Below, one piece after another: positions 1 through 7,874 of a stretch of 15,929 nt of DNA. The stretch lies in NCBI GenBank assembly GCA_964442345.1, contig CAYTZD010000037.1, forward strand, positions 1 to 15,929, written 5' to 3'. Under the pieces are notes generated by a model. It saw only the letters and a list, made by a program, of their open reading frames with translations. It was not told the origin of the DNA and searched no databases. The translations under genes and the position numbers were made by a program. How positions within the stretch are numbered: the stretch's first letter is position 1; each line of letters starts with the position of its first letter. The stretch comes from Hippea sp964442345. Lineage in GTDB: Bacteria > Campylobacterota_A > Desulfurellia > Desulfurellales > Hippeaceae.

Positions 1-1
1 A

Positions 2-1987
2 ATGGGCATATTCAAGCTTGTCAGCGACTTTAAACCTGCAGGTGATCAGCCACGCGTTATAAACGAACTGGTAAATAATTTAAAAAAGGGCATTAAATAT
101 CAGGTTTTACTTGGCGTAACGGGAAGCGGCAAAACATTTACGCTTGCCAATGTGATAGCACACCTAAATAAGCCTGTTCTTGTCATATCACACAACAAGA
201 CACTTGCAGCACAACTGTATAATGAGTTTTCCCGTTTCTTTCCAGAAAATGCCGTCGAATACTTTATAAGCTATTATGATTACTATCAACCCGAAGCCTA
301 TATCCCACGAACAGACACATATATAGCCAAAGATTCATCAATAAACGACGAGATAGATAGGCTAAAGCAAAAAACCGTTATGAGCCTTCTAACGCGAAGG
401 GATGTAATCGTTGTTGCGTCGGTCTCTTGCATTTATGGTGCAGGTGAAAAGGAAGATTATTCATCTATGGCATTTTACATAAACATTGGAGATAAACTAT
501 CACGAAGCGACATACTCAAGCGATTTGTCGAGCTGCTATATGTAAGAAACGACATAGGATTTGAGCGTGGAACATTCAGGGTAAGAGGCGATGTTATAGA
601 TATCTATCCTTCCTACATGCGCAATCTTGCAATAAGAATAGAACTGTTTGACGATGAAGTGGACAGAATCGTTATGTTTGACCCGCTTTCAAACAGGGTG
701 ATTGAAGAGAAAAACTCTGTTGCCATATTTCCCGCAAACTTCTTTATAACAACAAAAGAGAAGAAAGAAAAAGCGATAAAATCGATAAAGAAAGAGCTTC
801 AACAGAGGATAGAATATTTCAAAGAACGCGGAAAACTGCTTGAAGCACAAAGGATAGAAGAAAGAACGCTATTTGACATTGAGATGATAGAACAGACAGG
901 CACATGTCCTGGTATTGAGAATTACTCAAGGCACTTTTCAAACAGAAAAGAAGGAGAACCGCCAGGAACATTGATAGATTACTTTGGTGATGACTTCTTA
1001 ACGATAATTGATGAATCACATGTAACAATTCCACAGTTGATGGGTATGTATCGTGGCGATTATTCGCGCAAAAAGACGCTTGTTGATTACGGTTTCAGAC
1101 TGCCTTCTGCTTTGGATAATAGGCCACTAAAGTTTGAAGAGCTTATGAAAAAATGGGATCAGGTTATATTCGTCTCTGCAACACCGTCAGAATTTGAGAT
1201 AGAATTATCAAAAGGCGTTGTGGTTGAACAGATAATAAGACCAACAGGACTGATGGAGCCACCCATTGAAGTAAAACCGATGGATACAGCCGTTGACGAT
1301 CTATACGGTGAGATAAAAAAAGCAATAGAGAAAGGTGGCAAAGTCCTTGTAACCACATTAACAAAGAGAATGGCAGAAGACTTAAGCGAATATTACAACG
1401 AACTTGGCTTAAGAACAAAATATATGCATTCAGAACTCAATGCAATAGAAAGGGCAAAACTAATCAGCGATTTAAGAAACGATAAATTTGACTGTATAAT
1501 AGGCGTAAACCTTCTAAGAGAAGGCCTTGATATACCCGAAGTCAATCTGGTTGCCATATTAGATGCAGACAAAGAAGGCTTCTTAAGAAGCACAACAAGT
1601 CTTATCCAGACAGCAGGCAGAGCCGCAAGAAATGCGGAATCTAAGGTTATCTTTTATGCAAACAACATGACAGAATCGATGAAAAAGGCAATAGACGAGA
1701 TAGAAAGAAGAAGAAAAATTCAGGAAGAATACAACAGAAAACACAACATAACGCCAAAGAGCATAACAAAATCAAAGGACAACAAGATGCTTCAGATGTG
1801 CAATCTTGACTATATGGACGAACTTGAAGAGATAATAACAGAAAAGATAGACAAAAAAGATATACCAAAAAGGATAAAACATCTGACAAAACTTATGAAA
1901 GAAGCAGCCAAAAAGATGGACTTTGAAAGCGCAATAAGGTATAGGGATGAGATAGAAAAACTTAAAAAACTTGACCTTGAGATTTAG
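2..1987 (+). CDS. uvrB: UvrABC excinuclease subunit B (DNA damage recognition helicase)
   Basis: UvrB is loaded on damaged DNA by UvrA, verifies the lesion and recruits UvrC for dual incision in nucleotide excision repair. The 661-residue protein has the usual full length. Visible motifs are Walker A GVTGSGKT (38-45), the aromatic beta-hairpin around YYDYYQPEAYIPRTDTY (91-107) that clamps the strand, the DESH Walker B motif (337-340), helicase motif VI QTAGRAARN (536-544), and a C-terminal UVR helical hairpin (about 625-655) that contacts UvrC. The N-terminus (MGIFKLVSDFKPAGDQP) matches the family start, so the gene is complete although its ribosome binding site lies outside the window. It heads a dense + strand gene run; the next start is 40 bases downstream. 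Identification is secure. Confidence 0.98.
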   Translation: MGIFKLVSDFKPAGDQPRVINELVNNLKKGIKYQVLLGVTGSGKTFTLANVIAHLNKPVLVISHNKTLAAQLYNEFSRFFPENAVEYFISYYDYYQPEAYIPRTDTYIAKDSSINDEIDRLKQKTVMSLLTRRDVIVVASVSCIYGAGEKEDYSSMAFYINIGDKLSRSDILKRFVELLYVRNDIGFERGTFRVRGDVIDIYPSYMRNLAIRIELFDDEVDRIVMFDPLSNRVIEEKNSVAIFPANFFITTKEKKEKAIKSIKKELQQRIEYFKERGKLLEAQRIEERTLFDIEMIEQTGTCPGIENYSRHFSNRKEGEPPGTLIDYFGDDFLTIIDESHVTIPQLMGMYRGDYSRKKTLVDYGFRLPSALDNRPLKFEELMKKWDQVIFVSATPSEFEIELSKGVVVEQIIRPTGLMEPPIEVKPMDTAVDDLYGEIKKAIEKGGKVLVTTLTKRMAEDLSEYYNELGLRTKYMHSELNAIERAKLISDLRNDKFDCIIGVNLLREGLDIPEVNLVAILDADKEGFLRSTTSLIQTAGRAARNAESKVIFYANNMTESMKKAIDEIERRRKIQEEYNRKHNITPKSITKSKDNKMLQMCNLDYMDELEEIITEKIDKKDIPKRIKHLTKLMKEAAKKMDFESAIRYRDEIEKLKKLDLEI

Positions 1988-2016
1988 AGCACTATTATTT
2001 GGTGGAAACCACAAGC

Positions 2017-2024
2017 AAGGAGGG
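2017..2024 (+). promoter_or_regulatory. Strong Shine-Dalgarno site fixing the sufC start
   Basis: AAGGAGGG lies three bases before the ATG at 2028. The open frame extends upstream to 1971 inside the uvrB end, but only the ATG at 2028 has this site, and the protein from there begins like an ABC ATPase (MLELKNIKY). This argues against the longer start. Confidence 0.8.
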
Positions 2025-2027
2025 AAA

Positions 2028-2744
2028 ATGCTTGAGCTTAAAAACATAAAATACACGAAAAACTCAAACGAAATCATCAAAGGCATAAACATGAAGTTTG
2101 AAGAAGGCAAAGTTTACTGCATTGTCGGCAACAACGGCGTTGGCAAATCAACAATAGGATACATCATCATGGGATTAAGTGATTACAAGCCAACAGAAGG
2201 CAGAATTTTACTCAACGGCGAAGATATAACGGATTTGGATATAACCCAAAGGGCAAGAAAAGGCATATCACTTCTATGGCAGGAGCCAGCAAGATTTGAA
2301 GGTATAACAGTTGAGAATTACCTAAAACTGAATAGAGACATAAAAAAGGAAGAGATAGAAGAAGCTTTGAACCTTGTCAATCTTGACCCAACCAAATACA
2401 TGCGCAGATATGTTGATAAAAAGCTATCAGGCGGTGAGAGAAAAAAGGTCGAACTTGCAAGCTGTATTCTTCTAAAGCCCAAATACATCATAATGGACGA
2501 GCCAGACAGCGGCATAGACATTATGAGCCTTGATATGATAGTAAAGGTAATAAACCGATTTAAAGAGATGGGAAGCACCGTTATAGTGATTACGCATAGA
2601 AAAGAGATAGCACTAAACTGCGGATATTCATACCTAATCTGCTCAGGTAAGGTATTTTTAGAAGGCAAAAGCGATAAGATTGTTGAATATTACGAAACAA
2701 CCTGCGACAACTGCGGTCATGTAAACTATCTGGAGGAAGACTAA
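2028..2744 (+). CDS. sufC: SufC-type Fe-S cluster assembly ATPase with C-terminal CxxC tail
   Basis: This is a soluble ABC ATPase of the SufC family, which drives conformational changes in SufB-type scaffolds during Fe-S cluster assembly. The 238 residues show Walker A GNNGVGKST (34-42), a Q-loop in LLWQEP (Q85), signature LSGGE (133-137), Walker B with DEPDSGID (157-164) and the H-loop His190. There are no membrane segments. The ATG at 2028 is chosen for its strong ribosome binding site. The next gene, sufB, starts one base after the stop, and no sufD, sufS, sufE or sufU is adjacent. That layout resembles the minimal SufCB-like (SMS) systems known from archaea and some anaerobic bacteria. 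Odd point: the tail carries Cys226, Cys229 and His231 (CDNCGH), not typical of classical SufC, which could bind metal. The family call is strong; the minimal-system reading is inference. Confidence 0.9.
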   Translation: MLELKNIKYTKNSNEIIKGINMKFEEGKVYCIVGNNGVGKSTIGYIIMGLSDYKPTEGRILLNGEDITDLDITQRARKGISLLWQEPARFEGITVENYLKLNRDIKKEEIEEALNLVNLDPTKYMRRYVDKKLSGGERKKVELASCILLKPKYIIMDEPDSGIDIMSLDMIVKVINRFKEMGSTVIVITHRKEIALNCGYSYLICSGKVFLEGKSDKIVEYYETTCDNCGHVNYLEED

Positions 2745-2745
2745 A

Positions 2746-3705
2746 ATGGATATAGTCAAGGGTTATGAAAAGGAGTTTGAACAGCTTGTTGAAGCATACG
2801 AAAAAAATACAGGTGATAAAAGTTTAATAAATCCAGGCGTTGCAACAATTATCGTAAGCGGAAACAAAGTCGTTGGTCTAAACAGCGTAAAAGGTATGCA
2901 TATAAGCTCAAAAGAGAGAGCCGACGGGCTTGTTATGATAGATGTGGAGATAGAAGACAACACAATAATTCCTATTCCTGTCCATCTTTGCACAGGGTTT
3001 TTAAAAAAGAGAGGCGAGCAGATTCTAAAATTCAACTATATAATCGGCAACAATGTCAAAGTAAAATTCAAATCTCACTGCATCTTGACAAAGGTTGAAA
3101 AGCTGCATCACTACATGGAAAGTGATATGTATATCGGTAAAAACTCGTTTGTCGTGTATGAAGATGAGCATTTCCACGATGAAGGTGGTGGCGTATTTGT
3201 CGAGACAATAACAAAGATGAAGGTCGATGAAAATTCATACTTCGCAAGCAAATTCTATGAGACAAAAACACGCGTTGGCAGAATAAATGTTGTTATGGAT
3301 ATAGAATTAATGAAAAACGCAAAAGCCAATCTTGAAAGCAAGATATACGGCAGAGAAGACGATATAATAGATATACGGGAAGTTTTAAGGCTAAACGGTG
3401 AATACTCAAGTGGCATAGCAACATCAACAATCTTTGCAACGGATAGGACAAAAGCCCATGTTGTTAATGAAGCATACGGTAATGCACCTTATGCAAAGGG
3501 TCATATCGAATGTAATGAGATAGTAAAAGGCGATGAGGTTGAAGTCTCAACCCTGCCGCTTCTGAAGGTTAGAAACGACAAGGCAGAATTGACACACGAA
3601 GCAAGCGTTGGACGAATAAATCAGGCTCAGCTTGAGACACTGATGGCAAAAGGATTAACAGAAGACGAAGCAGCTGAGTTTATCGTAAATGGACTGTTAA
3701 GCTGA
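2746..3705 (+). CDS. sufB: SufB/SufD-family Fe-S cluster scaffold protein (minimal type)
   Basis: This is the predicted scaffold partner of the upstream SufC. At 319 residues it is much shorter than classical SufB (about 480-500) and contains mainly the beta-helix core and C-terminal domain. The C-terminal block is diagnostic: GHIEC with Cys256, then THEASVGRI (283-291) with His284 and Glu285, then QLETLMAKGLTEDEAAEFIV. By position Cys256 and Glu285 appear to match the cysteine and glutamate important for cluster assembly in Escherichia coli SufB (Cys405 and Glu434). The ribosome binding site GGAGG (2732-2736) lies inside the end of sufC, and the two genes are one base apart, so equimolar production is likely. 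With no sufD nearby the complex is probably a SufC2-SufB2 type. Calling it SufB rather than SufD rests on Cys256. Confidence 0.88.
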   Translation: MDIVKGYEKEFEQLVEAYEKNTGDKSLINPGVATIIVSGNKVVGLNSVKGMHISSKERADGLVMIDVEIEDNTIIPIPVHLCTGFLKKRGEQILKFNYIIGNNVKVKFKSHCILTKVEKLHHYMESDMYIGKNSFVVYEDEHFHDEGGGVFVETITKMKVDENSYFASKFYETKTRVGRINVVMDIELMKNAKANLESKIYGREDDIIDIREVLRLNGEYSSGIATSTIFATDRTKAHVVNEAYGNAPYAKGHIECNEIVKGDEVEVSTLPLLKVRNDKAELTHEASVGRINQAQLETLMAKGLTEDEAAEFIVNGLLS

Positions 3706-3968
3706 TGCTGAAGCTTATACTGTTTTTATTTTTGCTGTTTATATTCGTAACGGTCTATTCATTCAAAAAGCGCATAGATAACATACTTGACGCTTTATTT
3801 CCACCAAAACAGAAGAAAAACACAAGCAACCAGCCAGAAGAGTTGGTAAAATGTGCCACCTGCGGCGTATATCTGCCAAAGCATGATGCAGTAAAGAAGA
3901 TAAAATTCAACGGTGAGATAATATACTTCTGCTCAAAAGAGTGCAAAAACAATTACAAGAAGGGGTGA
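3705..3968 (+). CDS. Small membrane-anchored four-cysteine protein (PP0621-like)
   Basis: An 87-residue protein has an N-terminal hydrophobic helix (about 2-19), a basic and proline-rich linker, then a small metal-binding-like module with CATC (Cys50, Cys53) and FCSKEC (Cys76, Cys80). The overall form (one helix, CxxCGVxLP, then a short strand ending YFCSKEC) resembles the PP0621 family of uncharacterised proteobacterial proteins and the TRASH/YHS type of zinc-ribbon module. Its biochemical role is unknown to me. It starts within the sufB stop codon (TGATG, one-base overlap), so it is probably translationally coupled to sufB. The transaldolase start follows six bases after its stop. The module would probably sit on the cytoplasmic side, given the lysines and arginine just after the helix. 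A link to Fe-S or metal handling is only suggested by position. Confidence 0.75.
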   Translation: MLKLILFLFLLFIFVTVYSFKKRIDNILDALFPPKQKKNTSNQPEELVKCATCGVYLPKHDAVKKIKFNGEIIYFCSKECKNNYKKG

Positions 3969-3974
3969 TAAAAA

Positions 3975-4622
3975 ATGAAGTTTTTCTTAGATACGGCAAA
4001 TGTTGAAAAGATTAAAGAGTTTGCCGAGATGGGCATAGTTGATGGCGTAACAACAAATCCAAGTTTAATAGCAAAAGAAGGCAGAAACTTTGAAGAAGTG
4101 ATAAAAGAGATAACCCAGATTGTTGATGGTCCTATATCGGCTGAAGTTACAAAAGATACAGCAGATGAGATGGTAAGCGAAGCTGAAGGTTTAGCATCTA
4201 TTCATGATAATATCGTAATCAAAATCCCAATGACAAAGGAAGGTATAAAGGCAACAAATATACTTGCAAAAAAAGGCATAAAGGTAAATATGACGCTTGT
4301 ATTCTCACCTGCTCAGGCACTTCTTGCAGCAAAAGCCGGCGCAAGATACATAAGTCCCTTTGTTGGAAGACTGGACGATATATCACACATTGGCACTGAA
4401 CTTTTGCTTAGCATAAGGGAGATTTTAGACAACTATGACTTTGAATGCGAAATCATAGCAGCAAGCATAAGAAACCCGTTGCATGTGGTTGAAGCTGCAA
4501 GGATAGGCGTTGATATAGCAACTATACCACCTGCCGTGATGGAGCAATTATTTAAACACCCGCTAACCGACATAGGCATAGAGAGATTCAAAAAAGATTG
4601 GGAGAGTGCCTTTGGTAAGTAA
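3975..4622 (+). CDS. tal: Transaldolase, small TalC/MipB type
   Basis: This cytoplasmic enzyme moves a dihydroxyacetone unit between sugar phosphates in the non-oxidative pentose phosphate pathway. It is 215 residues, the normal size for the small decameric family. The N-terminus MKFFLDTANVEKIKEF and GVTTNPSLI (24-32) are diagnostic, and Lys83 in VIKIPMT is the Schiff-base lysine. The family also includes fructose-6-phosphate aldolases. Glu57 (in ISAEVTKD) and Phe129 (in SPFVGR) are the transaldolase-type residues, where the E. coli aldolase FSA has Gln and Tyr, so transaldolase is favoured. The ribosome binding site AAGGGG lies in the end of the preceding gene. The 3' end overlaps the rdgB start. 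A sole transaldolase of this type is common in anaerobes with a reduced pentose phosphate pathway. Confidence 0.95.
   Translation: MKFFLDTANVEKIKEFAEMGIVDGVTTNPSLIAKEGRNFEEVIKEITQIVDGPISAEVTKDTADEMVSEAEGLASIHDNIVIKIPMTKEGIKATNILAKKGIKVNMTLVFSPAQALLAAKAGARYISPFVGRLDDISHIGTELLLSIREILDNYDFECEIIAASIRNPLHVVEAARIGVDIATIPPAVMEQLFKHPLTDIGIERFKKDWESAFGK
4600..4604 (+). promoter_or_regulatory. Shine-Dalgarno site deciding the rdgB start
   Basis: GGGAG inside the end of the transaldolase gene is seven bases before the TTG at 4612 but only one base before the GTG at 4606. Spacing favours TTG 4612 as the start. Confidence 0.6.
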
Positions 4623-5193
4623 AATCGTATTTGCAAGCAACAACGAGCATAAACTAAAAGAAGTAAGGGAAATTTTAAAGGACATAGAGATTCTGCCTGC
4701 AAAAAGCGTGGTTGATAGGTTTGAAGTTGAAGAAGACGGCAAAAGTTTCTGCGAAAATTCGCTTATAAAGGCAAAAGCTTTGGCTAAATTTACAGATTTA
4801 CCTGTCTTGGCTGATGATTCTGGACTTGAAGTCTTTTCTTTAAATGGTGAACCTGGCATCTATTCATCAAGGTATGCAGGCACTGAGAAAGACGAAGATA
4901 ACATAAAAAAGCTTCTTGAAAACCTAAAGAACAAAACAGACAGAAAAGCAAGATTCGCATGTTGCATGACACTTATAGTTGGCGATAAGATTATTCAAAA
5001 AGAAGGTTATGTCTATGGCGTAATTGTTGATAAACCAAAGGGAAAAAACGGATTTGGTTATGATCCAATCTTTATGCCTGATGGGTTTGATATAACCTTT
5101 GCTGAGATGAAGCCTGATGAGAAAAACAGACTATCCCACAGAAAAAAAGCTTTAGAATTAATAAAAAAGGAGCTTGAGAGTGCAGATATTTAA
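4612..5193 (+). CDS. rdgB: RdgB/HAM1-type non-canonical purine NTP pyrophosphatase
   Basis: This enzyme hydrolyses ITP, dITP and XTP to monophosphates, keeping deaminated purines out of DNA and RNA. From the TTG at 4612 it is 193 residues, the normal size. Motifs are IVFASNNEHKLKE (5-17), ADDSGLEV (67-74), PGIYSSRYAG (81-90), KNGFGYDPIF (145-154) and LSHRKKAL (174-181), all family hallmarks for substrate and magnesium binding. The gene overlaps the transaldolase end by 11 bases. A GTG at 4606 would add two residues but sits too close to the ribosome binding site. It shares a theme with endonuclease V (10033-10701), which acts on the same deaminated purine (inosine) once in DNA, though the two are not in one operon. 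Confidence 0.95.
   Translation: MVSKIVFASNNEHKLKEVREILKDIEILPAKSVVDRFEVEEDGKSFCENSLIKAKALAKFTDLPVLADDSGLEVFSLNGEPGIYSSRYAGTEKDEDNIKKLLENLKNKTDRKARFACCMTLIVGDKIIQKEGYVYGVIVDKPKGKNGFGYDPIFMPDGFDITFAEMKPDEKNRLSHRKKALELIKKELESADI
5167..5172 (+). promoter_or_regulatory. Shine-Dalgarno site deciding the lptA start
   Basis: AAGGAG in the end of rdgB is seven bases before GTG 5180 and one base before TTG 5174. This makes the GTG the likely start of the lptA-like gene. Confidence 0.6.
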
Positions 5194-5686
5194 AAAAATA
5201 GCGATAGTTTCTATATTTCTTCTTAGCTTAAGTTTTAGTGCTTTTGGCACAAACCCAAAGCAGTATTTGAGCAAAAAACACCTTCCACTTCACATAACAG
5301 CAGATAAACTAACAGCATTTGATAAAAAGGGTTTATACATATTCGAAGGCAGTGTAATAGCAAAAAGAGACAATACAACGCTAAAATCAGACAGAATGGA
5401 AGTATATAAAAACCTAAAGACAGACGAAGTATCAAAGGTTATCTGCACAGGCAATGTCATTATTACAAAAGAAGACAAAAAAGCCACAGGCGATAAGGCA
5501 ATTTACAATGCAGCAAACTCTGAAGTAATCCTAATAGGTAATGCCACTGTTACATCTGGCAAAAACAGAATAAAAGCTGGCAGGATTGTGTATTACCTGG
5601 ATAAAGACTATGTCGTATCTCAACAGAGCAACAAAAACAAAAGGGTTGAAGTTACAATATATCCCAAAAAGAAGGAGAATAAATGA
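5180..5686 (+). CDS. lptA: LptA/OstA-like periplasmic lipopolysaccharide transport protein
   Basis: LptA proteins form a periplasmic beta-jellyroll bridge that carries lipopolysaccharide from the inner membrane to LptD in the outer membrane. From GTG 5180 the product is 168 residues. It has a lysine-flanked hydrophobic signal peptide (about 1-23, ending SFSAFG), then LHITADKLTAFDKKGLYIFE, repeated short beta segments of the OstA type (FEGSVIAKRD, ICTGNVIITKED, LIGNATVTSGKN) and a lysine-rich C-terminus. These G-[NS]-V/A-x-V strands are typical of the OstA_N domain. It overlaps rdgB by 14 bases and its stop overlaps the gltX start. No lptB or lptC gene is next to it here, although lptB and lptC are often neighbours elsewhere. 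Presence of this gene implies an outer membrane with LPS-like lipids. Confidence 0.88.
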   Translation: MQIFKKIAIVSIFLLSLSFSAFGTNPKQYLSKKHLPLHITADKLTAFDKKGLYIFEGSVIAKRDNTTLKSDRMEVYKNLKTDEVSKVICTGNVIITKEDKKATGDKAIYNAANSEVILIGNATVTSGKNRIKAGRIVYYLDKDYVVSQQSNKNKRVEVTIYPKKKENK

Positions 5687-7074
5687 TGGTAAGAACGCGA
5701 TTTGCACCATCTCCAACAGGACACTTGCACATTGGCGGATTGAGAACTGCAATATTTAACTATCTTTTTGCAAAAGCCAACAACGGCGAATTCGTTTTAA
5801 GAATAGAAGATACAGACAAAGAGCGTTCAAAGGAAGAATACACCAAAGCGATACTTGAAGGCCTAAAGTGGTGCAAGATAGAATGGGATGAGATATGCTA
5901 CCAAAGCAAAAGAAACGATATATACGAGAGATATTTAGATAAACTTTTAAAAGAAGGCAAAGCCTACAGATGCTACTGTTCAAAAGAGAGACTTGAAAAA
6001 CTCAAGGAAGAACAGCTAAAAAAAGGAGAGAATCCGCATTACGACGGACATTGCAGAAACTTAAAGGAATACCCAGAAGATAAGCCTTATGTCATAAGAA
6101 TAAAACTGCCAGAAGAAGATATAGACTTCTACGACCATCTGCACGGCGATATGCACTTCTCATACAAGGAGTTTGATGATTTTATCATCAGGCGTTCAGA
6201 TGGGTCGTTTATGTATAATTTTACCAATGTCGTTGACGATATAGAATGCGGCATAACCCATGTAATAAGAGGCGACGACCACCTAACAAACACGGCAAAA
6301 CAGATTGTTCTTTATAGGCTATTTGAGAAAAAGCCACCAGAATACGCACATGTGCCAATGATTTTGGGTGAAGACAAAACAAGACTATCAAAAAGGCATG
6401 GAGCAAAAAGCGTTTTGGAATACAGGGAGTTGGGAATATTACCCGAAGCATTGGTGAACTACCTTCTAAGGCTTGGATTCTCATACGGCGATAAAGAGAT
6501 CTTTACATTTGATGAGATGATAAAATACTTCTCATTGGAAAGACTCAACAAATCTGCAGCGGTGTTTAATCCTGATAAACTCATCTGGGTTAACTTTGAG
6601 CATATAAAGATGAAAAAACCAGAAGAACTGCTTGAAGATTTGCGTCCATTTTTAGATAAGAACTGCTCAAACTTCAGCGATGAATATATAATCAAAGCAA
6701 TAAAGACCCGCCAGACAAAGGCTCAAACATTAAAAGAACTTGCAGACGAAATAAGGTTTTACTGCGTCGAACCAGAAGAATACGAACAGAAAGCAGTCAA
6801 AAAATATGTAAAAGCATCGATAAAAGAACCACTTGAATACCTTGTTGAAAAACTAAAGGATGCCGACTTTTCAAGTGAAGAAAGCCTAAAAACTGTATTT
6901 GAGAATACACTTGAAAAATTCAATCTAAAGATGGTTAAGATTGCACAACCAGTAAGGATAGCTTTAACAGGCAAAGGCATAGGGCCTGGCATTTACGAGA
7001 TGCTTATGGTTCTTGGCAAAGACGAAAGCATAAAAAGAATCAAAAAGATGATGGATGCTCTCTTTAAATCTTAA
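5683..7074 (+). CDS. gltX: Glutamyl-tRNA synthetase
   Basis: This class I aminoacyl-tRNA synthetase charges tRNA-Glu (and in many such bacteria also tRNA-Gln, for later amidation). The 463 residues fit the bacterial family. The HIGH-type signature is in FAPSPTGHLHIGG (7-19) and the KMSKS-type signature is LSKRHG (235-240). RGDDHLTNTAKQ (196-207) is also conserved. A zinc-site-like group, Cys97, Cys99, Tyr120 and Cys124, lies in the inserted domain. Two adjacent ATGs (5683 and 5686) are possible starts behind AAGGAG at 5672-5677; the first is given. The start overlaps the lptA stop (ATGATG) and the 3' end overlaps the next gene by 20 bases. Whether it is discriminating or not for tRNA-Gln cannot be told from inspection. 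Confidence 0.97.
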   Translation: MMVRTRFAPSPTGHLHIGGLRTAIFNYLFAKANNGEFVLRIEDTDKERSKEEYTKAILEGLKWCKIEWDEICYQSKRNDIYERYLDKLLKEGKAYRCYCSKERLEKLKEEQLKKGENPHYDGHCRNLKEYPEDKPYVIRIKLPEEDIDFYDHLHGDMHFSYKEFDDFIIRRSDGSFMYNFTNVVDDIECGITHVIRGDDHLTNTAKQIVLYRLFEKKPPEYAHVPMILGEDKTRLSKRHGAKSVLEYRELGILPEALVNYLLRLGFSYGDKEIFTFDEMIKYFSLERLNKSAAVFNPDKLIWVNFEHIKMKKPEELLEDLRPFLDKNCSNFSDEYIIKAIKTRQTKAQTLKELADEIRFYCVEPEEYEQKAVKKYVKASIKEPLEYLVEKLKDADFSSEESLKTVFENTLEKFNLKMVKIAQPVRIALTGKGIGPGIYEMLMVLGKDESIKRIKKMMDALFKS

Positions 7075-7819
7075 AGAAGCCTTAAAATTATACAATAAAA
7101 AAGATGGGCCTATATGGAGTGCCTTTTTAACATACCTAACAGTCTTAAATGTCGTTCCTTTTATGTATTTTTCCATCTTCATACTTTCGCATCTGCCAAT
7201 CGTTAACGAAAAAATACCATACATCAAAAAATACATAGTCAAGATTATACCAGAATACTCAGACCAGATACTCAACTATTTTGATCTATTTTTATCAAAA
7301 CTCTCTTCAATGGAACTTCTAAACTCAATTATATTCTCTCTTTCCATGTTAAGCCTTGTCTTTGGATTTTTAAAAACAACGCGGTACTTGTTGGATATTA
7401 AAGAAAAGTTCAACATCATAAGGACTTTAGCGTTTTTACTTATAAACATCGTTGCCGTTGGTGTAATAACAACCATAATTATTGGATTAAAAATCGTTAT
7501 ACCAATGTTTGCACCAAAAATTGCAGATACACTTTATACAAAAGCTATACCATTTATAGTATGGTTTATCTTTCTCACCTTTATATTCTACATCTCAAAG
7601 CCAAAAGATACAAAGATAGTCTCAATCCTGATAGCATCAAGCATAACAACAATAGAAGTATTTCTTCTAAAAGCTGTACTGTCGCTTTACTTTTCTATCT
7701 TCTCATACAGTAAAATATACGGTGTTGTGGCTATAGTCCCATCAATCCTTTTATGGCTTTTTCTCCTTTGGAATGTAATTCTCTTTGGCATTACACTTTT
7801 AAAAACCATAAAAACTTGA
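7055..7819 (+). CDS. YihY/BrkB-family inner membrane protein
   Basis: A 254-residue protein has about six hydrophobic segments, roughly at residues 20-45, 85-107, 123-148, 160-178, 187-215 and 222-250. The N-terminal segment IWSAFLTYLTVLNVVPFMYF and the C-terminal block YGVVAIVPSILLWLFLLWNVILFG correspond to the two best conserved parts of the YihY/BrkB family. It is somewhat shorter than the usual 280-300 residues. The family was once labelled ribonuclease BN in error; it has no visible nuclease motif and its transport or structural role is unsettled. The ATG lies inside gltX (20-base overlap) with no clear ribosome binding site, so translational coupling is likely. It is the last gene of the long + strand run; a 55-base gap follows. 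Confidence 0.82.
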   Translation: MLSLNLKEALKLYNKKDGPIWSAFLTYLTVLNVVPFMYFSIFILSHLPIVNEKIPYIKKYIVKIIPEYSDQILNYFDLFLSKLSSMELLNSIIFSLSMLSLVFGFLKTTRYLLDIKEKFNIIRTLAFLLINIVAVGVITTIIIGLKIVIPMFAPKIADTLYTKAIPFIVWFIFLTFIFYISKPKDTKIVSILIASSITTIEVFLLKAVLSLYFSIFSYSKIYGVVAIVPSILLWLFLLWNVILFGITLLKTIKT

Positions 7820-7862
7820 AAAAAGCTATCAAAAGAATAGATTGAAAGTGAAAAAATTGAGT

Positions 7863-7870
7863 GGGGGTGG
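7863..7870 (+). promoter_or_regulatory. G-rich ribosome binding site for htrA
   Basis: GGGGGTGG precedes the ATG at 7875 with its core seven bases away. The open frame can be extended upstream to a TTG at 7842, but that has no such site and would put eleven residues before a normal signal peptide, so ATG 7875 is preferred. Confidence 0.6.
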
Positions 7871-7874
7871 CATT

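Noticed and set aside
2000..2013. Small hairpin GTGG-AAA-CCAC just before the sufC ribosome binding site
   Set aside because: A four-base stem is too weak to claim as a regulator or terminator, and there is no T-tract.
1971..2027. Longer sufC start overlapping uvrB
   Set aside because: The extra 19 residues do not resemble an ABC ATPase N-terminus, and the strong ribosome binding site belongs to ATG 2028.
1772..2668. Antisense open frames of 110-116 codons across uvrB and sufC
   Set aside because: They lie entirely or almost entirely opposite well-identified genes, have no family features and no start signals. They are mirror effects of the codon use of the real genes.
7055..7819. Ribonuclease BN label for the YihY/BrkB-family protein
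   Set aside because: This is a historical misannotation of the family. The protein is almost entirely membrane helices with no metal-binding nuclease motif.
7816..7843. Possible promoter for htrA: TTGAAA, 16 bases, TAGATT
   Set aside because: The -10 matches consensus at only four of six positions and the region is A-rich, so chance is likely. Read-through from the upstream run is equally plausible.
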